64,000 nucleotides of DNA from Entamoeba invadens IP1. Its lineage: Eukaryota; Evosea; Mastigamoebida; Endamoebidae. The notes under the pieces were generated by a model. It worked only from the letters and a program-made list of their open reading frames with translations. It did no database searches and had not been told where the DNA came from. Position numbers and translations under genes: made by a program. Location: the NCBI RefSeq assembly GCF_000330505.1, contig NW_004440356.1, positions 65,873-129,872 on the forward strand, in the 5' to 3' direction. Each line of letters opens with the position of its first letter. The stretch's first letter is position 1. This document shows positions 24,505-34,511 of this stretch, piece by piece.

Positions 24505-24514
24505 GTTGTGATTC

Positions 24515-24914
24515 TTATATCTTTTTTGTGTATTTTTATTGTTGTTTTGTACTATAATTAAAACAAAATAAACAAATGTTGTTTCTGATACATTTTTGGC
24601 CAAAAATTTACTCTAAATCTAAATTTTAATTTTTCTTTGTAAAAAAGAGACAATAAAACAAGAAAAAACAGGTAAAAAATACAAATTCGATTTTTTGTGA
24701 ATAAAAACGAGACCAGTAAAAGACCAAAATTAAAAAATTCCCAAATAAAAGGATGGTTAATTTGTATGAACATTCCCGAAATATTACTTAAATTTTATTT
24801 TTTTACGCTATCGTTTTTTAAAATACAGTTTATATAAATCAAAAAGACAATATCACAATCAAATCAGCCATATTTTATAATTTCAAGATATCATAAACTT
24901 GATATATTCATTAA
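24515..24914. other. region upstream of the tetraspanin gene
   Basis: A+T-rich. Presumably holds the promoter of the gene at 24915, but no clear TATA-like or GAAC motif stands out. Confidence 0.4.
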
Positions 24915-26010
24915 ATGACAAATTGTTGTGCAAATCCATGTAAAGTAGTTGTGTCAATTCTCTTTGTTATATCGGCATTAATTTTAGTCGTTTGTTTCTA
25001 AACATTTATAAACTTATTATAAAACAGTTTGTTAAATAATTTTAATTCACGTCATTTTAATTGTAAATGCAAAAATTACATAAAGGCAAATTTCTTGGCA
25101 GGTCTTGTCATCGGCATTGTTACACTAAGGTCGTTTGATAATTTCATTGGACTTTACCGTAATACTTATCTTGGCGCATCAGGATACTCTATTGGAATTT
25201 CTTTTATCAACCTGTTTTTAGCTCTCTCATTTGTACTATCAGTTGTTTATTTCATCGTTACCAACACTGTTAAAAAAAGAGTTTTATTTGTATTAAACGG
25301 AAGTATTGTTTTCTTTTTCATACTTACTGTTGTTTTGTTTATACTAATTTTTGCAACTAAATTCAACGATTTTGTATTGGAAACAAAAGACATACCAAAA
25401 TGGGAAACTGATGTTTGTTCTTTTCTTTCCAAATAAACAAAAAAATCAAATAAAAACCGTTTTATTAAAATTCCTTTCATTTAAATAGATTGACAAATTA
25501 CTTTATTTGTATCCATTTTTTACAATAAAATCCCTCAAACAGTTTTCAAGTATTTTTTTTAATTATTTATTCATAAAATATTAAATTAAAAACAAATAAA
25601 AAAATAAAACCAAAATATAGTAAAAAGTTAAATCATAATTAATAATTAATATTTATAATTTACAACAAATTGTAATATTTGATAATTTAATTGTATAGTA
25701 TTTTATATTATTTATTAATAAATAGCATCATTGTTGTGTATCTTATTATTATACTTTCGAAGAAAGACGTGAATGTGCGTGTGAACAATACAATGATTAC
25801 ACAGGAAAAATTGGACCATGTAATACATGTAAAGGGGATAGTGATACAGATGCCGTTTATATCATATTTTCTACATTGTGTAATGTTATAACACTTGCTT
25901 TGGGCTTTATTGCAGTTCCATATTATTCGATTTGCTTCTTCTTTATTTCAATAACATCAAAAGTACCGAAACCCGTTGAAGAAAATATATACTCAAACCA
26001 ATTGGTTTAA
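24915..26010 (+). CDS. tetraspanin-like membrane protein, three exons
   Basis: Joining 24915-24989, 25086-25412 and 25726-26010 gives about 228 aa with tetraspanin layout. A Cys-rich start (MTNCCANPCK) leads into TM1, completed across intron 1 by FLAGLVIGIVTL, then a small loop. TM2 lies around ISFINLFLALSFVLSVVYF and TM3 around VLFVLNGSIVFFFILTVVLF. A large loop with a CC pair and further cysteines (CAC, CNTC) precedes TM4 (IIFSTLCNVITLALGFIAVP) and a short tail. Both introns start GTTTGT; intron 1 ends in AAG and intron 2 in TAG. The CC pair at the start of exon 3 matches the CCG position of tetraspanin loops, though Gly is replaced. Each exon alone looks like an unrelated small ORF. Probably a surface or vesicle membrane organiser. 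Confidence 0.75.
24990..25085 (+). other. intron 1 of the tetraspanin-like gene
   Basis: Phase-0 intron of 96 bp with donor GTTTGT and acceptor AAG. It contains an in-frame TAA, and removing it rebuilds a continuous TM1 helix. Confidence 0.65.
25413..25725 (+). other. intron 2 of the tetraspanin-like gene
   Basis: Phase-0 intron of 313 bp with donor GTTTGTTC and acceptor AATAG, A+T-rich inside. It is long for this genus, where most introns are near 50-100 bp. Confidence 0.65.
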
Positions 26011-26420
26011 TTCATTTATAATTCCTTTTTTACAATAAAAAAATTTATTTAGATAATTTTTTCAATTCAATAATTATTTCCTAAACTGAAAATAATTAAT
26101 CTGTAGTGAAAGCATTTTTATTATCTTTGTTATTTTTCGATTATTTTGGTAATTGTTGATTTTTTCGAAAAAAATAATGATTTTTTCTTTGTTTTTTTAC
26201 CCACCCCCGAATATTTTTTACTCAACGAAAATAATTTGTTTGAAAAAAATAATTATTTTTCAAGTAAAATTGAACCACCCCCGAAAGTGTGTAAAAATAT
26301 CTGGTAAAAAATAGTATTATTTGGCAAATTGTTTTTGATAAAACAAAAACGTAATTCTATCTATTTAACTCATAAATACAAATGAGTCGAACTCCAACTG
26401 TTTATGAGAAATAAATTTTC
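26011..26420. other. intergenic DNA with a direct repeat
   Basis: CCACCCCCGAA occurs at 26201-26211 and 26275-26285, each next to A+T-rich stretches related to GAAAAAAATAAT. This might mark the end of an element belonging to the Tc1-like remnant that follows. No gene. Confidence 0.4.
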
Positions 26421-27374
26421 ATGAANNNNNNNNNNNNNNNNNNNNNNNNNNNNNNNNNNNNNNNNNNNNNNNNNNNNNNNNNNNNNNNNNNNNNNNNNNN
26501 NNNNNNNNNNNNNNNNNNNNNNNNNAAGGGAAGCCCAAACAAAGTCACACAAAATCACATTGAGTTAATTCACCAAGAAACTCTCAAACATCCAAGAATA
26601 AGCAGTTTTAAGCTATCACAAATGTCTTCTCTTTCAAATACAACCATCAACAACTATCGACACAGTCTTGGGTTTTTTGGGCTTCTCCAATTAAAAAACC
26701 AGAATTGAATAAAGTTCAGATTAAGAAGAGACTTAGTTTTTGTAAAAAAACAAACACAGAAAAAAAATATTAAAAAATGGACTAACTGTGTGCTTATTTC
26801 TGATGAAAGCATTTTTTCAATGCATTCTGATGGCACCTTTTTATGGAGAAAGAAAGGTATGCATAACAAAGAAGTGTTCCAGGAGACACCTAAATATGAT
26901 AAAAAGGCAATGGTTTGGGCTGCTATAGCCAAAAATTTCATAAGTAGTTTGATCTTTTGTCCAAAACGATTGAACCGAACATCTTACCTTGAAATGATAA
27001 TGTCTTCTTAGGTGTTTAAAAGTGCACAAGAAAAATGGGGTAAAACACACTTTGTTTTTCAACAAGACGGAGCACCGTGCCACACGGCACTATCAGTCAA
27101 AGAAGCATTGAAAAAGAATGGAATTAATCTGCTGAAAGGGTGGCCACCAAATTCACCGGATTTAAGTCCGATTGAACATTTGTGGTCAATCATGGAAAAC
27201 AAATTACGTGAAAATGTTCAAAATTACAACACAATTGAAAAACTTAAAGTTGCTCTAGTCACTTCATGGAACTCGATTGATATTGAAGTTATTAACAACT
27301 TAATTGAAAGTATCCCAAACAGGTTCCAATTGTGCAAAGAAGCGAAAGGGGGATTTATTGGAGATAAATTATGA
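26421..27374 (+). pseudogene. Tc1-like DD34E transposase with two in-frame stops and an assembly gap
   Basis: One reading frame runs through the whole region. An ATG sits just before the gap, then comes a helix-turn-helix (SSLSNTTINNYRHSLGF). TGA follows at 26706-26708, then LISDES (first Asp) and MVWAAIAKN. TAG is at 27009-27011, then FQQDGAPCH (second Asp) and LSPIEHLW (Glu), with 34 residues between Asp and Glu. No frameshift is needed, so this copy decayed only by two nonsense changes and is younger than the one at 19874. The sequence is clearly different from that copy, so it is a second family. Confidence 0.85.
26426..26525. other. assembly gap (100 N)
   Basis: Exactly 100 N, the usual placeholder for a gap of unknown size. 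It hides the N-terminus of the Tc1-like transposase. Confidence 0.95.
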
Positions 27375-27796
27375 TCCATCCACAAGTTAGTTTTTTTTTA
27401 AAAAATCGGGCTTTCTTCCATATCATTCCAAAATGTCCTGTTTTATAGGTAAAAAACATGAATTTAATTGATTTTTTAAAATGTATCGGATAATATTTAT
27501 AAAATAAAACTATAAAAATATGCAATAAAATGGGAAATAAATCAGATGTTTTTTTGTTTATTTTTTAAAACACCGATTGACTACACATTAATTGGTTTCA
27601 GTTTATATCCCGCGGATGGTTGCTTACAGGGCTCTTAAAAACAAAGTTAAAAAGACAAAGGTTGATTTTTATTGAATAATGGTTTCAGAAAATTTAAAAT
27701 AAACTTTTTGATGGCAATTCTAATTTAAAGTTTGAATAAAACAAAATTGTTTTACTTGTCTTTTCGATTTTTTAAGTTTTATTTTTTTAGTTGGTA
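27375..27796. other. intergenic DNA
   Basis: A+T-rich. No recognisable gene or end of the preceding Tc1-like element. Confidence 0.4.
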
Positions 27797-29671
27797 GAGT
27801 ACCATGAAAAATCACTGCGGCGTGAAATATTACTGCGAATTGTTATTGGGACAAAAATAATGTTATTGTTGCTTATAAAACATAAAAAATAATTTAGTTT
27901 GTAAAAATGTTATATAATATGGCTATCAATTAAAACAAGGGTAAATTCGTAAAACCGAACATTCCAAACAACTCAAACTAGATATTGGTTTTTATTTTAT
28001 TGATTTTAACAATTTATAACTTATAATACGAAACAATACATCAAAACATTATAACAAAAACGAATAAATTAAAACATCGAATTTTTGAATAAATAGTCCA
28101 CTCTTTGGTTTTTATAAAACTCTATTTGATTTCTCTTCAGCTAGTCGTTATTTTATGCTGGGAATATTCAACTTATTAACCTTTATTGTATAAACATAAT
28201 TTATCATCAAAAACAATATGTTTTAACATAATAATTATATAAAAATGCACAGTAATATAAACTCGAATAATTTTAGATAGAATAAACGTATTAACATTTA
28301 TATTATTATTAAAACAACAACTACAATAAATTGAATACAGATATAATACAAAAACGTGTTATGAACATATCATATTGATAAATTTAAAAAATAAATCAAT
28401 TTGATGATATCAAACGGTTAACGAGCGTGGGCTTGTCGGGTATAATTATTTAATCACACCTGTTTTAAAAAATAAATAATTTGTTGAAATGAAAAAAATA
28501 AGTTGTTTGGGGTTATGGTGTATTAACCTTTTGAAAATAATGATAATTTATAATAAAATTATCCATAATTAATCGACTAGTTTAATTATATGATAATAAT
28601 TATTAAAAAAATAGTTTCACATTTAAAAAATATAATTTAATTTATTGTTGTTTTATTATAAATTTTTGTAATTGTTATGTTGATGTTAATTAAATTTGCA
28701 TGTTAATTAACTATTTCACTTGTTTGTTGTTTATTATATTTTAATTATATTTATACTATAATAATAGTTCATTGTTTGATTTATTTGATGTGAATTGTGA
28801 TTGTATTTCCACAACATTCCACAATCAAAATGAACAGTGGTCATACAACCAACATGTCAAATATTTACTGAACGATTTCGATATTACAAATGTTGCTATT
28901 TAATACACAGTTATATTGTTTATTCATTTTGATTTAAATCATTTTTTTGTGTCACGGTGTGACGGTTTAGATTCTTTCTTTAATTTATTAATCGAAAAAA
29001 TCAACGACTCTCATAAAACATCTACAAAACATTGAGTAATAATTATTCAAATAACAAATCAATATATTATTAACCAAGGAATACATTTTATACATTAGAA
29101 TGAAATAATATTGTTAAGTGATTATTTAATAATTAAAATTATGAAGACGATTTTTTATTGGTAATTTTTAATCTTTACCAATAATACAATATTTTGCAAA
29201 ACTTTAATGTTGAAAGGTGTTTAAAATTTATCAAATAAATGTACTGTTCAATAAAATTTTATTTTTATAAATCGATGTAACGGGTAAATAAATATCAATT
29301 ATTGACACATTTATTCACATTTTGAAAATATCAAAACATATTTTTTCTTGGTAAAATAATTTTTGGATATCCGAAACTATAATTTAGAATTTGTCTTTTT
29401 GTAATAACAAAAAATAAATACGTTTTGTTTTTCAATTGGAAAAGGAAAAAACAAAACCCTCATAAAAAGTATATAAAAACGCCATCTTAGCACAATCTGT
29501 TGACCTGGCCTCAAAAGATTTTGTAGAACAAAATTGTCTTTTTTCATTTTAACAGCCTTAAATAACAAAAAAAAATTAACCAAAATGTTTTAAAACCCTT
29601 AATAACATTATTTTTTGCCCAATAACAATTCGCAGTAATATTTCACGCCGCAGTGATTTTTCACGGTACTC
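27797..29671. mobile_element. non-autonomous TA-flanked element, 1875 bp, about 55-bp inverted ends
   Basis: The left end starts GAGTACCATGAAAAATCACT and the right end, read inward, starts GAGTACCGTGAAAAATCACT. The inverted match continues through GCGGCGTGAAATATTACTGC to about 55 bp with one mismatch. TA flanks both ends (27795-27796 and 29672-29673). No transposase is present; the small minus-strand frame at 29377-29583 is not convincing. TA duplication fits Tc1/mariner or a relative. The partner autonomous element is not in this window as far as I can tell. Confidence 0.85.
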
Positions 29672-29673
29672 TA

Positions 29674-30359
29674 TTTAAAAAAATTAAAAAATAAAAAAGG
29701 CAAAAGTTTTTTTTGGTTTTTTATTCAATAAATGAAAAATGAAATGTATTGTTCTTTTTTATAACATAACAACCACGTTGTGAATATTATTTTAACACGT
29801 TGTTGTTGGAAAGGGTTTAATAGTAACTATTACACCTTCAAAATATGCTTTACGGGTTGATGTTCAATTATGATTAAAACATAAAATAATAATTATCAAT
29901 TGTTTTTCAGACTTAATTTAACAGACTTTAAGTGTAATTATATTACTTAACATTATGTCGCGTTTTAAAACAAACTTGATAATCAAACAGAAGATATTTA
30001 TTTATTTTTTATGATAAATGTATTTAAACTAATTGTTGTACCACCATCCACGTTTTCAATTGTGTTTGACAGTCAACATAAAAAGTTTTTATTCGATACT
30101 TATTATTGAACATATGTTTTATTACAAAAATAAAATAAAAAAAATAAATATTAATTTGAGTCAGTCGGATAACGTTGTTCAGTCCCCAAACGTTGTTCAC
30201 CTCGGAATCTTCTAAATAACGGCTAAATCTTCTACAAAAAATGTAAATCTTTAAATAGAACATTAATAAACATACCAATAACATTTTCTTTTTCATATTA
30301 TGTTTTTCTTTTTCCAAATCAAAACGAACATAAAATCAATAAATTCATTTAATTTCAAT
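29674..30359. other. intergenic DNA
   Basis: A+T-rich with short overlapping ORFs on both strands (30024-30317), none with a recognisable domain. Confidence 0.4.
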
Positions 30360-30525
30360 ATCTTCACGTTTCTTGTCGTAATCAACAAACACCCCGGAAA
30401 CCATGCCAAAATGACGATCTCAAGTTGAGACCGTTCAATCAGCGAGAGTTGGCTGGTTTCCACTTGATGGGTTTGAAATGTAGAGGTTTTCCGTTGGGTT
30501 GTTGCGGCACTTAGCCGCCTCTAGT
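30360..30525. other. GC-richer hairpin cluster, possible structured RNA or element fragment
   Basis: Composition is strikingly less A+T-rich than its surroundings. GGAAACCATGCCAA (30396-30409) pairs with TTGGCTGGTTTCC (30449-30461) around the self-complementary TCTCAAGTTGAGA (30418-30430). GCGGC/GCCGC at 30504-30518 forms a further stem with a 5-base loop. No long ORF crosses it, although the minus strand has a short open stretch ending near 30350. I cannot identify it. It could be a non-coding RNA, a SINE-like fragment or a gene relic. Confidence 0.35.
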
Positions 30526-30829
30526 TTGTTTATATATATTTTCAATTCAATTTAATACAATGAACAAACATCTTATGTTTTTTTAGTTCAAAGATAATGT
30601 TTAAGTTCTCTAAAATCAAGTTAAAACTTGAAGTGTTATGTTGGCTATGTTATTCACTCTTTTTTCCTAATGATAAGTCTGTATTATTTAAAGGGTTTTT
30701 ATTGTATAATTTATAGTTTTGTTTAGAATGTTATAATATTTTTATTTATTATTCAAGTAATATACCACCATATTTAATCAGATTTAAAATCAACTCCGAT
30801 ACGAGAAGAAATCAATTATGTTTTACTCT

Positions 30830-31240
30830 CGTTTAAAGAGTCTACATAGCGCCGAGGAGGCATCTTTTATAACCCACATCTTTGCCCCTGGTATTACCAG
30901 GTTTTATCCAAGCCAAAGTCAAATAGCGGTCCTGTTCGATTCAAATGGCAAGAATTTGTTTTGATGATCGAATGGAGAAACAATCTGACTCTCTAAGTTC
31001 ATAGCGTTTCCTTCAAAGCCTTTGAAAACGCAGAGTTGGGACTTGCTGGAACGGCAAAGATGTGAGGTGACAAGGCTCGACTTACTCTTCCTGGGAGATT
31101 GCCTTTAGGGTTTACCAGACCCTATCCAGCCACCAGGCCAACTTCAGGTGGGAGATCTCGCTTATCGGAGGCATCGATAGCTACTTTTGACAACTCACAC
31201 TTTGTGGTGTCTCCCTCGTGTAGGGTTGATCTCGATTTAT
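30830..31240 (+). other. GC-richer island without ORF, possible SINE or structured ncRNA
   Basis: About 400 bp of balanced composition with stops in all frames sit in very A+T-rich DNA. Hairpins are frequent: CCTGGTATTACCAGG (30887-30901), TTCAAAG/CTTTGAA (31012-31026) and TAGGGT/ACCCTA (31106-31124). GTTCGATTC near 30929 resembles an internal pol III box B, and TAGCGCCGAGGAGG near 30847 is a weak box A-like match, so a pol III-transcribed SINE is one reading. Similar strings (AACTCCGATAC, AACTCCAATAC) lie near the two edges and could be a decayed target duplication. It is not a recognisable tRNA, rRNA, SRP or RNase P gene to my eye. Confidence 0.4.
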
Positions 31241-31659
31241 AATTAACTCCAATACATTTTACTGCAAGTTTTATTCATTTTTATTATTATTTGTTTCCGT
31301 TATATTTTTTAAAAATAACAGTCAAAGGTTCAAAAATCTATTAGAAACTATATTTTAACTATAAAAATATATAAAATGAAAACTATTAGTTGTTTAATTT
31401 AAAAGCTTTGATTTTTTTGTTTTTTACAAAGACCAAGTAAAAAAATTTCAAAAAATGTTTAAATCATTATAAGCTTTATAAAAAAGCTCATAAATGCCTT
31501 TTGGCAATATTTTTTTAATATGGAACTACAAGAGCCAAGTACTCTAAAAACACTTGGCTTCAGTAATCACAATAAAGGCTGAACACTTAAATTGTTATTT
31601 AGTAGTAATAATTAATTCATTCATAACAATTTTAAATACCAAATCCATTTATTTTTAAG
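31241..31659. other. intergenic DNA with one hairpin
   Basis: AGCCAAGT and ACTTGGCT (about 31533-31560) form an 8-bp stem. Otherwise A+T-rich and empty. Confidence 0.4.
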
Positions 31660-33823
31660 AAGGAGGCTCCTTTGATGTTTTATAATTCATTTTGTTATAT
31701 TTCCCTGTTTGTTTTTGAGAATAAAGTAAGTTTATCATATTGGAATCAATGTACAAACATGATAAACAAACAAATTTTTGAAGTGAATGTTTTTTGCATA
31801 CATGCCTTCCACACTTGCAACACACATTGGATATACAATTATTTGTTTTTCTGTTTGTTTTGCAGAGATGAAAAAATGATGCTCTATTTTTGATTGAATG
31901 TTCACAATTATAAATTTTTCGTTTTTTGAAAGCATCAAATAAGAAAAATCATAGCTCTTGTACATCGATTATTTCTTCTTTTTTTAACGTTTTTATGAAC
32001 CAAAATTAAAGGAAATTTTTTTTTAATTCTTCAATTCTGTTTACTTTTTTTTATGGAGATATTTTTGTTTTGTAGTTTAATTTCAGATATGATATTATTA
32101 AAAACAAATCCTAATATGTAGTAAAACATGGCTAATCGCCATCTTGATGTCGGTCTTTTTATTTCTGTTCTTTTAACCATTTCATCTACTATATCAACAC
32201 CACCCATAAATCGGTTGTATATATGATTGACATTTATTCTAATCATATCAATCTTATTTGCTTTATTAATGTCATCTTTTGTTGTTTGGACAAGGTGTAT
32301 TGGAATGTCTGGTAAAAAAATAATAACAACACGTTTTTATTATGTTCAATGAGACTGAATAAAAAAACCTATCAATAGTTCTGTAAATTGACAGAAACCC
32401 TCATTTCTTTTTTCTTTTTGCTTGAGAAGTTCTGGTATTTCTTTCCTTTAAAATTCATGGTTCTCATAAGTTTAATTTGTCCTTTGGTTCGTTCAAATAG
32501 TAATTTTGCTAATTTGAGAAATGTAAAAAAAACTATCCATGTAAATAGTAAATGACTTTGTTTTGTATGGATTTATTAAATCCAAAACAACTTTCTCTCC
32601 CAACCCTTCAATCTTATTTCCATCATCACTCCCACGATACAAGAAAAAGTTGCGAATTAAATTTGTTACAGAATCAACCAACAAATAAAACTTAAACCCC
32701 GTTTTTGCTGACTTATTAATCATTGACATTTTATTTTGGTACTTTCCAAAATAACCTGATAGATTTTCATCAATTGAAACTTCACTTGACGTGTTTACCT
32801 GAGTACCCATATTAACAAATGTGATTTTGGCCATATCTATAATTTCCTATATTTTGTAATAATTATCCCAGTCGTTACGACTTTGATAAACTGAGTCTTC
32901 ATAAACAGAAAGTGGACAGTTGAAAGTTTCCTCCATTTGAGTATTGGGAACCACATTAAAATTCAGTGTGATATTTTCGCTCTTTATTTCACTGTTGGTC
33001 TCACTACAATCATTACTATCATTTTGACTCTCACTCTCACTGTTACTATCATTTTCACTAATTTTTTTTCACTAATATCATAATTTCGCATTATTTCATT
33101 TTTACTGTCTGTAATATTCATTTCATTATTATCCATTTTTACTTTTATCTCTTCAACCTTTCTCCTGTATTCGTTTTCTTCTTCGATAAATTCCTCCCAT
33201 TCTTCTTCATTACAATGTTTGATTGTTTCACTGTTTTAAAACACTCTTTTTATGATATCGTCAAACCTCGAATGTCTTAACATTTCAGAGTATCGTCGTA
33301 ATGAAAAAACAGATCGATAAATTTCTTTACTGTTAGTAACATACCATGTTTCTTTTCTTTGATTTTTTGTATCCATGTATACTCCCTGAATTAAACTCAA
33401 CCCGGTAAATGCTTACATATCAGAATAATCAAAGTTATTCCATTATCTTGTTGTTTCTTTATGTTTGTTATACAAAAACACGCATAATCTTCCATGTGTA
33501 TTTGTGTACAACAATATTTTATTTATAAAATTTGTTGGTATAAAATAATCTAAGTATTGTTCACCACTCATTTCTAAAAACTTTGGAAGAAATATAGCAT
33601 CTGATTTTGGTGTTAAATCGACAATGTTTTCGACTTCTGTTAAATCTACTCGCAAATACTCAACTGTTTCTTCTTCATTGGTTATTTTTCAATTATTTTC
33701 AGTTGTTTGTGTGTCATTTTTTCGTCTTGTTAATTTCGTTTTTCTTCCTTTTCCAGTTATATCAACTGTTTCAAAACGTTTTGTTATATTTAATTTATCA
33801 TCAACATTAATAACCTTCGACAT
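31660..33823 (-). pseudogene. piggyBac-like transposase, heavily broken
   Basis: The ATG at 33823 opens a basic N-terminus, followed by blocks in order in changing frames. First comes an acidic Ser/Asp region near 33000, then SIDENLSGYFGKYQNKM and GFKFYLLVDS, then IYMDSFF, then YNRFMGGVDIVDEMVKR. These are the DDE_Tnp_1_7 (piggyBac) landmarks, with the Asp of SIDE, the Asp of YMDSF and the Asp pair of GGVDIVD. Near 31830-31740, in a third frame, comes a Cys/His tail CCKCGRHVCKKHSLQK..CLSC, matching the zinc-binding C-terminal domain of piggyBac transposases. At least four frame changes or stops interrupt it. Confidence 0.85.
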
Positions 33824-33916
33824 ACTTACCTTTTTGTTGTTTTCAATATGAATTTGTCATCATTTAAATAAAGGTTGATACGTTTACTCTTTTGTGTGTC
33901 TTCATTGTATTCCGAA

Positions 33917-34440
33917 TTACTGCTGTGTATTATCTGAACCTTTTTTCAACAATTTCAGGTAATCAACATGTGTTGCTAAATACAATCTGCAGTCACTTTC
34001 TATTACAATAAGAAGTGTATAATAGCAAATGAAATAACCACACGATTCTTCATCATTTTGCAATATGTAATTCACTGTTTTGTAAACAGAGTATTCGAAA
34101 TTTAGTATAGAAAAACAATTCATGTAATTGTTGTAAATAAAATTCATCATGATAATCACCATAAGAGTTAAAAAACAATACACTTTTGTGTTTTTATCTA
34201 CAACAAAAAGAACAAAGTGTTTGTAAACCCTCATTGGAATAAAAATATTATCATTTATCAATAAAACATTTTTAATAACTTCAATTTCTGACAAGTTGTC
34301 GGTAAAGTACAAAAATGTCCTTGTTATTTTTATACTTATTAAACCAAAACCCTTTGTACATATTTTTTTGGAAATGGATCGTTCCAAGTACGGTCATACC
34401 GAGATTTTTTTGAAAACTTGACAATTTCAAAGATCTGATT
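33917..34440 (-). pseudogene. Ulp1-like (C48) cysteine protease fragment
   Basis: The open frame (156 aa from 34387) has IFIPMRVYKHFVLFVVDKN, whose His sits where the catalytic His of Ulp1/SENP proteases lies (HW-type strand followed by a V.D turn), and near the end DEESCGYFICYY, matching the Q.(D/E)SCG(Y/V)F.C motif with the nucleophilic Cys. The Gln precedes it as LQNDEESCG. An adjacent upstream frame reads SRYDRTWNDPFPKKYV, so a single-base shift near 34377 separates an upstream part. C48 domains accompany several eukaryotic DNA transposons and also serve as SUMO proteases. The piggyBac-like pseudogene starts just downstream and a pogo-like element lies just upstream, so this is probably a relic of another mobile element. 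Confidence 0.6.
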
Positions 34441-34511
34441 GGTTGTTTGAAGTTTTTTGGAAAAAATGCAAGGTGATTAAAAGTTGGTTTATTTTACAAT
34501 CAAATCAAATA

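Noticed and set aside
24366..24557. 63-aa ORF crossing the right end of the 2790-bp element
   Set aside because: It reads through the element terminus and target duplication, so it is a chance frame.
30033..30317. Short overlapping ORFs near 30.0-30.3 kb as genes
   Set aside because: Opposite-strand pair in A+T-rich DNA, no recognisable domain.
30880..30980. tRNA gene around the GTTCGATTC string
   Set aside because: The box B-like string lacks a matching T stem, acceptor stem and anticodon arm, so no cloverleaf can be drawn.
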